A stretch of DNA of 64,000 nucleotides from Ectothiorhodospira lacustris (GTDB lineage Bacteria; Pseudomonadota; Gammaproteobacteria; Ectothiorhodospirales; Ectothiorhodospiraceae): positions 1 through 64,000 of the forward strand of contig NZ_JAJNQN010000014.1 of assembly GCF_022227845.1 (NCBI RefSeq). Reading direction: 5' to 3'. Shown one piece after another: positions 1-8,083 of this stretch (the stretch's first letter is position 1; the number at the start of each line of letters is the position of its first letter). The notes under the pieces were generated by a model. It ran no database searches and was not told the DNA's origin. It worked only from the letters and a program-made list of their open reading frames with translations. The position numbers and the translations under genes were made by a program.

Positions 1-103
1 TCGCAATTCAGGCCACCCCGCCTCACCGGCCCCTAAGCCACACAGCCCTCGCACCCCCACCAACCCCGGGCAGGACTCCATACCGTCATTCCCGCCACCG
101 CCG

Positions 104-244
104 CGTCATTCCCGCGAAAGGGGGAATCCATCAGTCTCCCGAGCAGTGAGTCCAGTGCTGCCCTGCAGATCGTCATTCCCGCGAAGGCGGGAATCCATCG
201 GCAGACTCAACACCCTGGACTCCCGCTTGCGCGGGAGTGATGAC
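104..244. repeat. Dispersed palindromic repeats (REP-like, three copies)
   Basis: Three copies of a small palindrome of the type CGTCATTCCCGCGAA...GGGAATCC lie near 104-132, 171-198 and 216-244. The third is inverted and carries a CGC-to-GCG variant. The same family recurs at 8889-8957. Such hairpin units are common extragenic elements in proteobacteria. No convincing gene lies in 1-386; short open frames here simply read through the repeats. Confidence 0.75.
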
Positions 245-270
245 AGGGGGGCGGGCGTGACGGCGAAAGG

Positions 271-366
271 GCAGAGCGACGGCAAGAGAGCAGAGCGACG
301 GCAAGAGAGCAGAGCGACGGCAGGAGGGCACAAAGCGACGGCAAGAAGGCGGAATGACGGCAAGGG
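271..366. repeat. Tandem repeat, about 19 bp x 5
   Basis: The unit gcagagcgacggcaagaga occurs twice exactly (271-289, 290-308), once with two changes (309-327), and then as two more divergent copies (328-348 and 349-366). It lies directly downstream of the palindromic repeats and ends about 20 bases before the stop of the DUF1289 gene, so it forms the 3' flank of that gene. Confidence 0.8.
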
Positions 367-386
367 CCTCAAGATTTGGTCCTAGG

Positions 387-788
387 TTATCTTCCTAGTG
401 CCCGGCGGGCGATGGATTCATAGGCTTCCGCTCCAAGGCCACCATCCGAGATCATCTGCAGCGCTTCCACCAACGTGATGATCCGCTCACCGTACGGAAT
501 GCCATCGATCAGGACGGCCCGGGGATGGCGCCTCCAGGCCGGTCTGAAGGTGATGTCGGAACCCGCATGACCGGTGAGTGGGCCGGGCATCTGCGCTCTG
601 GACGGTTGGGCGGGTTCGGGCTTTGCCCCGGCAGACCTTGGATAGCCCTCAATGAGCAGTCGCGCCATGATCTCGCGCCGTTCCTGATCACGGAGCGCCT
701 GCCAGGCACCGATCTCTTCCAGTGTTCGTCCGCAACCGATGCAGCGGCCGTTTTCTGCCCGGCAGATATTGATGCAGGGGGTCAGCAT
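387..788 (-). CDS. DUF1289 domain protein
   Basis: A 133-residue protein whose first 45 residues fit the DUF1289 family. Four cysteines at about residues 5, 9, 16 and 19 (PCINIC...CIGC) are followed by the typical R-T-x2-E-I-x2-W signature, suggesting a small metal-binding module. The remaining ~85 residues are a proline-rich linker and a C-terminal segment I do not recognise, longer than the usual 60-80 residue family member. The ATG at 788 is preferred because the motif begins right there; a TTG at 803 would add five residues. No biochemical function is established for the family. The next gene upstream, on the same strand, encodes a HIT protein. Confidence 0.75.
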   Translation of the reverse strand: MLTPCINICRAENGRCIGCGRTLEEIGAWQALRDQERREIMARLLIEGYPRSAGAKPEPAQPSRAQMPGPLTGHAGSDITFRPAWRRHPRAVLIDGIPYGERIITLVEALQMISDGGLGAEAYESIARRALGR

Positions 789-824
789 GATGGTGGGTTC
801 CAAAGCGGGTGGATGTCTCCGCTT

Positions 825-1271
825 TCAGACCGTGGCGCTACCGGCAGGTTTCCCCGGATGACCCATGATGGACTCGATCCAGCTGGCCAGGATCTCCCGA
901 TCCGGCGCCTGTCCCGGGCGAGTTGCTCGTTGCCGGGTGCCCCAGATCGCTTCGGGAAAGTGCGCATCCTCCCGAAAGCGGGGGATCACATGCCAGTGAA
1001 GATGGGGAACCTGATTGCCAAGGCTGGCCAGGTTGATTTTCTCCGGCTTCATCAGGGCGCGCAGCGCCCGTTCCGTGGCCAGGACGACGCCCATCAGGTG
1101 CTGTTGCTCCAGCGGGACCAGATCGCTCATTTCAGCCACGTGGTCATGCCAGATCACCCGGCAGAAGCCGGGGTAGTCGGGGTCCTCCACCAGGATGACC
1201 CGGCAGCAGCTATCCTGCCAGACCAGTGTTTCATCGCGGGGGGTACAAAGTGGGCATGGAAGTAAAGTCAT
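825..1271 (-). CDS. HIT family hydrolase
   Basis: A 148-residue histidine-triad protein. The triad HLHWHVIPRF is present at about two thirds of the length and fits the HxHxHxx active site of nucleotide phosphoramidases and nucleotidyl hydrolases. An N-terminal CPLC followed by a later Cys resembles the N-terminus of HIT proteins that bind zinc. The ATG at 1271 is chosen because an AGGGAG Shine-Dalgarno lies 7 bases upstream; longer in-frame starts to 1373 lack such support. It lies on the same strand as the DUF1289 gene, with a 36-base gap. The substrate cannot be told from sequence. Confidence 0.85.
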   Translation of the reverse strand: MTLLPCPLCTPRDETLVWQDSCCRVILVEDPDYPGFCRVIWHDHVAEMSDLVPLEQQHLMGVVLATERALRALMKPEKINLASLGNQVPHLHWHVIPRFREDAHFPEAIWGTRQRATRPGQAPDREILASWIESIMGHPGKPAGSATV

Positions 1272-1386
1272 TGGGTCTCCCTCGTCGTCATGGAGAAGGA
1301 CCGACATGGCTGTGCCAAGCCCTCCCGACTTGGGTAAGTTAGCACCTTTCCCCGGCCCGCAGTCTTTGATCATGACCGACAGGCAG

Positions 1387-2826
1387 CTAGAACAGCCGCA
1401 GGATCTCCTGCAGGTTCATGACTTGTCGACCGTCCACTGAGAGCATGCCGGCGTCCAACTCCAGGGCCATGCGGATCAGGTCGTCATCCCAGTGGGTCAC
1501 GAAGGGCATCATGCGTATTAAAAAGGACCATTCCAGCCATTGCTGTTCCACCAGTCGATCCAGATGGGGGCCTTCCGCGCCCGGGAACTGCTCCAGCAGG
1601 TAGGATCGCATGAGCGCCTTGATCAGGGCGGGCTGGACCTGGACACCGGCGGAGCCGTGCAGGGCTTCCAGGCCCGCAAGGCCTCGGCTTAGATCCAGCG
1701 CAGGATTTTTCTTCAGCCCCAGGGTCAGCCGGCCTTCGAATGAGCCTGCTTCGGCGTGCTGCAGGGACAGCGTATCAACGGCGATCATGGCGCCCCGGCT
1801 GAGCAAGGCGTGCAGGCCAGCCTCCCGAGCGGCCGCGTCTTCGCTGGTTCCGCTATCCGTCATTGCTCTGAGTTCAACCAGGCCTGAAAAGCTCACGTCG
1901 GATCCCATGCTCACCTGACCGCTTTCCAGCAGCTTGGATCCGTCAAGGATGAGGGGTCCCCAGGCCAGGATCACGTCACTTTTGAGCCGGTCCGCTTCCC
2001 GCTGATTGTGCCAGTGGAGTTTCAAGTCCCGCATCTCCAGGGAGTCATGGCGGTCTTCCAGCCGCCAGCGTGTAATCCGGGTTTCGGACTGAGCTTGCGT
2101 CAGGATGCCTTCTTCAACCAGGGCATCTTCCAGCACAAACTCCAGCGATTCCAGCAGGAGCTCGAGATTTTCATCCTGCACCTTGATCCATGCCCGTGGC
2201 AGATCCAGGGACAGTCGGTCGAGGCGGCCATCCTGTCGCCAGTGGCCGACCAAGCGCCACGCCGACCAGTCGGCCTCTCCCTGTCTTTGGCCCAGGGCAT
2301 TCATGATTCTGCCCTGATAGCCTTCACCATGGATGCTGACGCGGTGCTGGTGTCGGGTATGGAATTCAATGTCGTAGTGGGCCCAGTCTTCGCCCTGATA
2401 ATCCGGCAACACCTGTCTCCAGGTATCGGATAGCAGTAGCTGTCCTTCCACATCGGCGATCTTACCCAGTAGTCCCGGCAACCCATGGGTGGTGACTTCG
2501 GCGTTACCTGATAGCTCCAGGTAAGGGAGTTCGGTTTCCTGTCGTTCGGTGAGCAGCGGGTAGAGCGGGCTATCGGGTGCGGGTATGAAGCGTAGCCGAT
2601 ATCGGATGAATCCTTGCTTGCGATCATAATCGGCCCACAGTAGGTGCAGGCCGGGCTGTGTGCTGTCGATTTGCCCGAGGTGTTCCAGGCTGGCTTCGAT
2701 TCGGTCCGCTGCCGCCTTATGCACCCACTGGTTCAGGCCGAGGAGGGAGGCGCCCAACAGCAGGGCGACCATGGCTGTCAAGACGATGACTCTGGAAGAT
2801 CCGAGACCGAGTGCTTTGGTGGGCAT
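1387..2826 (-). CDS. DUF945 (YdgA-like) membrane-anchored protein
   Basis: A protein of about 479 residues with one N-terminal membrane anchor (roughly residues 14-36) and a long periplasmic part rich in alternating hydrophobic strands. The layout and the ending, a pair of beta-rich lobes with a C-terminal 'MNLQEILRLF', fit the DUF945/YdgA family, whose function is unknown. The start at 2826 places the anchor at the usual distance from the N-terminus. Longer starts to 2916 exist and no site has a good ribosome binding sequence. The family assignment rests on architecture and weak motif similarity, so it is moderate. Confidence 0.6.
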   Translation of the reverse strand: MPTKALGLGSSRVIVLTAMVALLLGASLLGLNQWVHKAAADRIEASLEHLGQIDSTQPGLHLLWADYDRKQGFIRYRLRFIPAPDSPLYPLLTERQETELPYLELSGNAEVTTHGLPGLLGKIADVEGQLLLSDTWRQVLPDYQGEDWAHYDIEFHTRHQHRVSIHGEGYQGRIMNALGQRQGEADWSAWRLVGHWRQDGRLDRLSLDLPRAWIKVQDENLELLLESLEFVLEDALVEEGILTQAQSETRITRWRLEDRHDSLEMRDLKLHWHNQREADRLKSDVILAWGPLILDGSKLLESGQVSMGSDVSFSGLVELRAMTDSGTSEDAAAREAGLHALLSRGAMIAVDTLSLQHAEAGSFEGRLTLGLKKNPALDLSRGLAGLEALHGSAGVQVQPALIKALMRSYLLEQFPGAEGPHLDRLVEQQWLEWSFLIRMMPFVTHWDDDLIRMALELDAGMLSVDGRQVMNLQEILRLF

Positions 2827-2976
2827 GAGGGTGAAATCCAGACGGAATGAGGTGGAGACCATTCTAGAGCATGAGCATGTCCGCAGTTGCAGGATGCGAC
2901 CGGTATCTTCGGCCATGGGGGATGAAGCGGACGGGCGGGATCAGGCCTCGGGGCGTGGTAAAGAAAGACGGTCATG

Positions 2977-3007
2977 AAAAAGGGCAGCCCATAGGGGCCG
3001 CCCTTTT
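2977..3007 (-). terminator. Rho-independent terminator after tRNA-Thr
   Basis: On the minus strand a GC-rich stem (AAAAGGGCGGCCCC / GGGCTGCCCTTTTT) with a short loop ends in a T-run, 10 bases downstream of the tRNA 3' end. Confidence 0.8.
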
Positions 3008-3016
3008 CACTGCGAC

Positions 3017-3092
3017 TGGTGCCGGCAATAGGAGTCGAACCTACGACCTTCGCATTACGAATGCGCTGCTCTACCAACTGAGCTATGCCGGC
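3017..3092 (-). tRNA. tRNA-Thr (anticodon CGT)
   Basis: A 76-base cloverleaf with encoded CCA. The acceptor stem is GCCGGCA/TGCCGGC, the D-arm contains AGCTCAGTTGGTAGAGC, the anticodon loop TTCGTAA gives anticodon CGT (threonine), and the T-loop GGTTCGACTCC is standard. The discriminator base is A. It is isolated, with a terminator directly downstream. The 270 bases upstream (3093-3365) contain no gene that I can support. Confidence 0.97.
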
Positions 3093-3365
3093 GGCACTAA
3101 AAACCGGTTTGATCCTTTACATGCTGCCGAGAGAGGGCACGGCAGGCTCACGGAAAGGCTGCTAAGTTTAGTGCATGAGGAGCCAGGACTCAACCAGACC
3201 GTTGCAACCGCAGATCCATCATCATGGGGCAGTTCAATAACGGGGTCATCGGCATCACCGGTGCCCATTATCTGGTGGTCGGGGGCATGACCGCCCACTG
3301 ACGCAGGTCCTCCTGCCTTCCCGGCGCGCCATGGACGGGAGGACAGGGGGCATGCCCGCTATGGA

Positions 3366-5246
3366 TCAGTCTTCCAGGTAGGTGTATCCGGACAGACCGT
3401 TGTCCAGTTCCTTGAGGATCTGCCGCTGCATGGCCTCGTCCAGACCCGCGGCCGCCACCTTGGTGCGATAGGCGCCCGCCAGCAGCTCGGTGTCGAAGTG
3501 CACGTAGCGCAGCAGTTCCTCCACCGTGTCACCCTGTTCCGGTTCCACCACCTCGTAACCGCCGTCCCGGGTCAGTACCACATTGATGGCGTCGGTGTCG
3601 CCGAACAGGTTGTGCAGGTCTCCCAGGATCTCCTGGTAGGCCCCGACCATGAAGATCCCCAGCAGATACTGCTCTCCGGGGCGGAACTCGTGCAGGGGTA
3701 GGCTGGGGACGATGGTCTCGCCGTCCACATAGCGGTCTACGTGGCCGTCGGAGTCGCAGGTGAGGTCCTGCAGCACCCCCAGCCGGGTGGGCCGCTCATC
3801 CAGCCGGTGCAGGGGCATGATGGGAAAGATCTGGTCGATGGCCCAGACGTCCGGGATGGATTGGAACACGGAGAAGTTGCAGAAATACTTGTCCGAGAGC
3901 TTTTCCGTGAGTTCGTCGGCGATATCCCGGGGCAGGCGCTGGGCATGCCCGGTCAGCAGCCTTCGGCAGGTGGCGAAATAGATCTGCTCCGCCAGGGCCC
4001 GATGCTCCAGGTCCAGCAGGCCGTGGGTGAACATGGACTGCACTTCCCGCAACCAGTCCACCATGGTGTGAAAGACCTCGGTGGGGGCACTCTCGGCGGT
4101 GCGTTCGAACAGGCTCCACATGTCCAGCAGTACCGCCGGGGCCTCTTCATCGGGGGGCTGGATATCGGCGGCTACCGGGGCGCGTTCGGTGTCGATCACG
4201 TTGGTGATCAGTACCGCATGATGGGCGGTCATGGCGCGGCCGGATTCGGTGAAGATCTCAGGCGGCGGCAGGTCGTATTCCCGGCAGGTATTGGCCAGGA
4301 TGCGCACCAGGCTGTCGGCATAGTCCTGCAGGCTGTAGTTGATGGAACACAGGTTGCGGGAGCGGGTGCCCTCGTAGTCCACACCCAGGCCGCCGCCGGC
4401 GTCCACCACCTGGATGGGGGCGCCCAGGCGATGCAACTCGGCGAAGAAGCGGGAGGCCTCGTACATGCCCGACTGGATGTCGCGGATATTGGCGATCTGG
4501 GAGCCCATGTGGAAATGCAGCAGCTGCATGCAGTCCAGCATGTCATGGTCCCGCAGCTGATCCAGCAGCTTCAGGGCCTGGGCGGCGGAGAGCCCGAACT
4601 TGGCCTTTTCGCCGCCGGTGTTCTGCCACTTGCCCTTGCCCATGGAGGCCAGCCGTACCCGCATGCCTAGGGTGGGGCGGACCCCAAGGTCGCGGGCGGC
4701 CTCGATCACGCCGTTCAATTCCGAGGGCTTCTCAATAACGATGTAGACCCGGTGGCCCAGCAGCTGGCCGATCATGGCCAAGCGCAGGTATTCCCGGTCC
4801 TTGTAGCCGTTGCAGACGATCACACCACCGGGGCGGGCGAGGGCCAGCACCGCCATGAGTTCCGGCTTGCTGCCTGCCTCCAGGCCCACCCGTTCGCCGC
4901 CGCAGGTGAGGATGCGTTCCACCACGCTGCGCTGCTGATTCACCTTGATGGGATAGACGGCGGTGTAGCGGCCGGGGAACTCGTTGTCCTCGATGGCCTG
5001 ATCGAAGGCCTCGGTGAGTCGCTTCACGCGATCGCAGAGGATGTCCGGAAAACGCACCAGCACCGGCACGTCGATGTTCAGGCCGGACACATGGCTCACC
5101 AGTTCGAACAGGTCCACGCCTGGATGATGGGCATGGGCGGGCGGGCGGACGATCACGCGGCCTTGATCGTTGATGTGAAAATAGTCGCCGTTCCAGTGGG
5201 GGATGTTGTAGGTCTGGCGGGCGTTATCCGTCGTCCAATCTGTCAT
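3366..5246 (-). CDS. speA: Biosynthetic arginine decarboxylase
   Basis: A 626-residue fold-III PLP enzyme converting arginine to agmatine for putrescine and spermidine synthesis. The PLP lysine is K101 in AVYPIKVNQQ. The glycine-rich phosphate-binding stretch VDAGGGLGVDYEGT, the HFHMGSQI barrel motif and the C-terminal FQSIPDVWAIDQ region match SpeA. Length agrees with the 630-660 residue family norm. The ATG at 5246 gives the usual short N-terminus (MTDW...YNIPHWNGDYF). It stands alone, separated from fetB by about 140 bases with no feature I recognise. No agmatinase or ureohydrolase gene is in this window. Confidence 0.96.
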   Translation of the reverse strand: MTDWTTDNARQTYNIPHWNGDYFHINDQGRVIVRPPAHAHHPGVDLFELVSHVSGLNIDVPVLVRFPDILCDRVKRLTEAFDQAIEDNEFPGRYTAVYPIKVNQQRSVVERILTCGGERVGLEAGSKPELMAVLALARPGGVIVCNGYKDREYLRLAMIGQLLGHRVYIVIEKPSELNGVIEAARDLGVRPTLGMRVRLASMGKGKWQNTGGEKAKFGLSAAQALKLLDQLRDHDMLDCMQLLHFHMGSQIANIRDIQSGMYEASRFFAELHRLGAPIQVVDAGGGLGVDYEGTRSRNLCSINYSLQDYADSLVRILANTCREYDLPPPEIFTESGRAMTAHHAVLITNVIDTERAPVAADIQPPDEEAPAVLLDMWSLFERTAESAPTEVFHTMVDWLREVQSMFTHGLLDLEHRALAEQIYFATCRRLLTGHAQRLPRDIADELTEKLSDKYFCNFSVFQSIPDVWAIDQIFPIMPLHRLDERPTRLGVLQDLTCDSDGHVDRYVDGETIVPSLPLHEFRPGEQYLLGIFMVGAYQEILGDLHNLFGDTDAINVVLTRDGGYEVVEPEQGDTVEELLRYVHFDTELLAGAYRTKVAAAGLDEAMQRQILKELDNGLSGYTYLED

Positions 5247-5385
5247 GATGGGCCTTGTCGATCAGCGCGAATGGAGGGCCGGTGATCCTGTAACACCGGC
5301 CCCGGTAAAGCGGGCCTATGATACTCCCTATGCCGGTGCCCCGGGGAGCCTGCAGGGGCCTTCCCGACGGTTGGAGTGTCCTTCG

Positions 5386-6183
5386 TCATCCGAGCTTCAG
5401 GCGATCCAGGCGCAGGCGCTCCCGTTCATCAAATAGCCGCCGAGATCCCAGCCAGATGGCACCCAGGGTACCGAAGCCGGTGCCTGCAGTAATGAGAAAC
5501 ATCACCAGAATCTGGTATTTCACCGCCTCCATGGGCGGTGTCCCCGCCATGATCTGGCCGGTCATCATGCCGGGCAGACTCACGATGCCCGCCGCCGCCA
5601 TGGCATTGATGATGGGCATCAGGCCGCTGCGGGCCGCCTCCCGGCGAATGTCCTGGATCGCTTCCGTCCAGGTTTGCCCCAGGATCAGGCGACCTTCGAT
5701 CACCCGCCGCTGCTGCCAGGCGGATTGAGTGAGCCGATCCAGGCCCAGGGCGATCCCGGTCATGGTGTTGCCCAGCAGCATCCCCAGCAGGGGGATGGCG
5801 TACTGGGGCTCCCACCAGGGGGCCGGGCCGATGATGACGGTCAGGGCGAACACCGTGGCGGTGAAGGCGGAGACGAACATGGCCAGGGTGCCGATGCCGT
5901 AGGCCCACCAGCCGGTGAAACGTCGCCCCTGCCGGGCCACCACTTCACGCCCTGCCACCAGCAGCATGACCGCTGCCATGCCGGCCACCCAGTGCAGGGC
6001 GGCATGCTCGAACAGGGTCTTGAGCACCAGACCGATCAGCAGCAGCTGCACCACCGTACGCGTGGCCGAGACCAGTAGGCTCCTCGACAGTCCCATGCCC
6101 ACTCGGCTGGTCAGGGCCGCCAAGGCAATCACCAGCAGGGCTGCCAGACTAAGGTCCATGGGTGACAGAGCGATGACGTTCAT
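5386..6183 (-). CDS. fetB: FetB-type ABC transporter permease
   Basis: A 265-residue inner-membrane permease with about seven hydrophobic helices, matching the UPF0014/FetB family. Diagnostic segments are the PLLGMLLGNTMTGIALGLDRL block and the LPGMMTGQIMAGTPPMEAVKYQI block. In E. coli FetAB is an iron exporter that raises resistance to oxidative stress; the same role is inferred here. Its ATG overlaps the stop of fetA by four bases (ATGA), so the two are translationally coupled. Confidence 0.9.
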   Translation of the reverse strand: MNVIALSPMDLSLAALLVIALAALTSRVGMGLSRSLLVSATRTVVQLLLIGLVLKTLFEHAALHWVAGMAAVMLLVAGREVVARQGRRFTGWWAYGIGTLAMFVSAFTATVFALTVIIGPAPWWEPQYAIPLLGMLLGNTMTGIALGLDRLTQSAWQQRRVIEGRLILGQTWTEAIQDIRREAARSGLMPIINAMAAAGIVSLPGMMTGQIMAGTPPMEAVKYQILVMFLITAGTGFGTLGAIWLGSRRLFDERERLRLDRLKLG

Positions 6184-6845
6184 CCGTTTGACTCCGTCAG
6201 TCGACCGTTTTCCATCGTGAAGAGGCGGCCGCCCAGGCGGCTGCGCTGGTCCGCGTCATGACTGACCCACAGGGCGGCGGCATCGCTTTCGCGCAGATAA
6301 TCCCGGATCAGGCGTTCCATGGTCCGGGTATTGTCCGGGTCCAGGTTGGCGGTGGGCTCGTCCAGCAGCAGGACTCGAGGACGGTTCTGCAGCACACGCA
6401 CCAGCGCCAGCCGTTGCCGCTCACCGCTGGATAGCCGGTCCACGGTCCAGGTGCGCACATCCGGCGTGAAGCCCAGGGCCTCAAGCCAGTGCTCATCCCC
6501 TGACTGCAGATGTTCACCTACGGTGTCCGCCCACCAGGCCGGATCCGCGGGCAGATAGCCCACTCGCCGCCGCCAGCCGGCCCCGGAAAATGTGTGCCTG
6601 GGATGCCCTTCCAGTCGGATCTGACCTTCATTGCGGTCAAGATCGGTGATGGCCCGCAGCAGCAGGGACTTGCCGGCGCCGGAAGGCCCGGCCACCTGGA
6701 CCACTTCTCCGGCGTGCAGGCTCAGGTCCAAAGGCCCGATCTGGGGGGTGCGCAGTTGTTGGATCTCGAGCAACAAGGGCGTGTCCGGTGAATCGTCCAT
6801 GAGGACAGGGGCGGGATGGCGTTCCGGAGTGCGAAATTCGTTCAT
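6180..6845 (-). CDS. fetA: FetA-type ABC transporter ATPase
   Basis: A 221-residue ABC ATPase with Walker A GPSGAGKS, the signature LSSGERQR, Walker B VLLLDEPTANLD and the switch histidine in WVSHD. It pairs with the overlapping fetB permease. The first ATG at 6845 lies inside a perfect TATAAT, so if that is the real -10 box, either translation starts at a downstream methionine (6800, just before LLLEIQQL, where E. coli FetA homology begins) or the transcript is leaderless. Neither start has a clear Shine-Dalgarno sequence. Confidence 0.9.
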   Translation of the reverse strand: MNEFRTPERHPAPVLMDDSPDTPLLLEIQQLRTPQIGPLDLSLHAGEVVQVAGPSGAGKSLLLRAITDLDRNEGQIRLEGHPRHTFSGAGWRRRVGYLPADPAWWADTVGEHLQSGDEHWLEALGFTPDVRTWTVDRLSSGERQRLALVRVLQNRPRVLLLDEPTANLDPDNTRTMERLIRDYLRESDAAALWVSHDADQRSRLGGRLFTMENGRLTESNG

Positions 6846-6872
6846 TATAACGGCCTTGACGGCGGTCGCCAG
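6844..6872 (-). promoter_or_regulatory. Candidate fetA promoter overlapping its start codon
   Basis: On the minus strand TATAAT (6849-6844) has a weak -35 (CTGGCG, 3/6) 17 bases upstream. Transcription would begin about seven bases inside the annotated open frame. Confidence 0.35.
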
Positions 6873-6877
6873 GAGGC

Positions 6878-6906
6878 TTGCACCCGTGGCCGGGGTTCGC
6901 TAGGGT
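6878..6906 (+). promoter_or_regulatory. Candidate promoter for the HiPIP gene
   Basis: TTGCAC (6878-6883) and TAGGGT (6901-6906) are separated by 17 bases and point to the HiPIP gene 140 bases downstream. The -10 matches poorly, so this is only a suggestion. Confidence 0.25.
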
Positions 6907-7046
6907 GAATCCGGTGCCCCCAGCTTATGTAGGTTGTAAGCCTGCGCTGCCAAGGCGGGACAACAGAATATCAGGGACCGGTGCAGGGTTCGAATGCCAG
7001 GGGCATTTTGCGAGACTCACACGATGAACACACAGGAGAAGTGACG

Positions 7047-7373
7047 ATGACTGATCGCGACAATACCCTGAGTCGGCGCCGTTTTCTGAAGTTCGGCAGC
7101 TATGGCCTGCTGGCCGTGCCCATGGCCGGGCTGGGCTGGACCACGACGGCCATGGCCATGGAGCGCCTGAGCGAGGATGATCCCGCTGCTCAGGCCCTGG
7201 AGTACCGGCATGATGCCGCGGGCGTGGAGCATCCGGCCTACGAAGAAGGGCAAACCTGCATGAATTGTCTGCTGTACAGCGATGCCAGTGCCCAGGACTG
7301 GGGTCCTTGCACCGTATTCCCCGGCAAGCTGGTATCCGCCAACGGCTGGTGCACCGCCTGGGTGGCCCGCTAA
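7047..7373 (+). CDS. High-potential iron-sulfur protein (HiPIP), Tat-exported
   Basis: A 108-residue precursor. Residues 9-16 (SRRRFLKF) form a twin-arginine signal with a hydrophobic segment and cleavage near AMA-ME at 37/38. The mature part has four cysteines at 71, 74, 88 and 102 (C-x2-C-x13-C-x13-C), the HiPIP pattern for a [4Fe-4S]3+/2+ cluster. HiPIPs carry electrons in the periplasm between the bc1 complex and reaction centres or terminal oxidases in purple and sulfur bacteria. The ATG at 7047 follows AGGAGAAGTGACG. It is monocistronic, with a hairpin just downstream. Its partner oxidase or reaction centre is not in this window. Confidence 0.93.
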   Translation: MTDRDNTLSRRRFLKFGSYGLLAVPMAGLGWTTTAMAMERLSEDDPAAQALEYRHDAAGVEHPAYEEGQTCMNCLLYSDASAQDWGPCTVFPGKLVSANGWCTAWVAR

Positions 7374-7384
7374 TCGCCAACCAA

Positions 7385-7418
7385 GGAAGCCGCCCGACGC
7401 CCATGCTCGGGCGGTTCC
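7385..7418. terminator. Hairpin between convergent HiPIP and pseudopilin genes
   Basis: A GC-rich inverted repeat (CCGCCCGA at 7390-7397, TCGGGCGG at 7407-7414), extended by GGAA/TTCC outside one bulged base, lies between two converging genes. No strong T-run is present on either strand, so termination activity is inferred. Confidence 0.5.
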
Positions 7419-7434
7419 CGCATCGCCGCCCTGC

Positions 7435-7953
7435 TCAGCAGGCGGCGGCTTCCACCCTCGCCCGTCCGGTCCGGCTGATGACGATTCGTCGTCCCACCTC
7501 CCCATGGCATAGCCATACCGAACCCATTTGCAGCGCGCCGTTCAGGCGACGGGTTTGCCCGTCGTTGCGATAGGCGATGTATTCCCCCATGGTGCCGTTG
7601 GCGTGGATGGTGACTGATGCGGGCACGGAATCGAAGTGACGAATGACCGTGTCGGGTTGAATCACCGGCCCCGTGACCGGGTGTTCCACCACGCCGACGA
7701 TCCAGCCTTCGGCATAGGATGCGGATGCACACCGCAGGCCGTCCGTGGAGGGGCAGAGCAGGGCATGGTGGCCGCGCTTCACCGCCTCCCAGCGGGCCGT
7801 GTGGAGGGCGCTGATGAAAGTGTTGGTGGTGGTGATCAACCGCTGTTCCCGCGCCATCCCCGCAAAACCGGGGATGGCAACGGTGGCAAGCACCGCGGCA
7901 ACGGCAAGTGTGATGAGCAGTTCGGTGAGTGTCAGTCCGTATTCCCGGGACAT
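7435..7953 (-). CDS. GspH/FimT-family pseudopilin
   Basis: A 172-residue type IV pilin-like protein. The N-terminus MSREYGLTLTELLITLAV has the prepilin peptidase site after Gly6, glutamate at mature position 5 and a hydrophobic helix. The beta-domain contains a cysteine pair (C...C around the LLCPSTDGLRCAS segment) as in FimT/FimU minor pilins and GspH. It probably helps prime pilus assembly or bind DNA, but no other minor pilin gene is adjacent. The pilus retraction ATPases are 50 kb away. Confidence 0.8.
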   Translation of the reverse strand: MSREYGLTLTELLITLAVAAVLATVAIPGFAGMAREQRLITTTNTFISALHTARWEAVKRGHHALLCPSTDGLRCASASYAEGWIVGVVEHPVTGPVIQPDTVIRHFDSVPASVTIHANGTMGEYIAYRNDGQTRRLNGALQMGSVWLCHGEVGRRIVISRTGRARVEAAAC

Positions 7954-8024
7954 ATGCCTCTCTCCTTGAGGTTCTGACCGCCGACCGGCAGCTTAACCCG
8001 GGCGGGTGGTGTGGACAAGCGGCG

Positions 8025-8050
8025 TTGACCGGTATAGGCGCTGTTATAAT
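8025..8050 (+). promoter_or_regulatory. Candidate promoter upstream of the 8084 gene
   Basis: A perfect TATAAT (8045-8050) lies 34 bases before the chosen ATG, with TTGACC (8025-8030) upstream. The spacer is only 14 bases, shorter than the sigma-70 optimum, so the -35 assignment is doubtful while the -10 is convincing. Confidence 0.45.
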
Positions 8051-8083
8051 CTTGCCACTGAATTGTGGCTTGAGGGCCTGCGC

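Noticed and set aside
271-366. CRISPR-like array
   Set aside because: The units are contiguous 19-mers with no unique spacers and no cas genes.
2301-2627. Small open frame inside the DUF945-like gene on the same strand, another frame
   Set aside because: Serine/arginine-rich shadow; no start signal and fully contained in the larger gene.
3017-3365. Possible integration site at tRNA-Thr
   Set aside because: No repeated tRNA 3' end, integrase or phage gene in the flanks.
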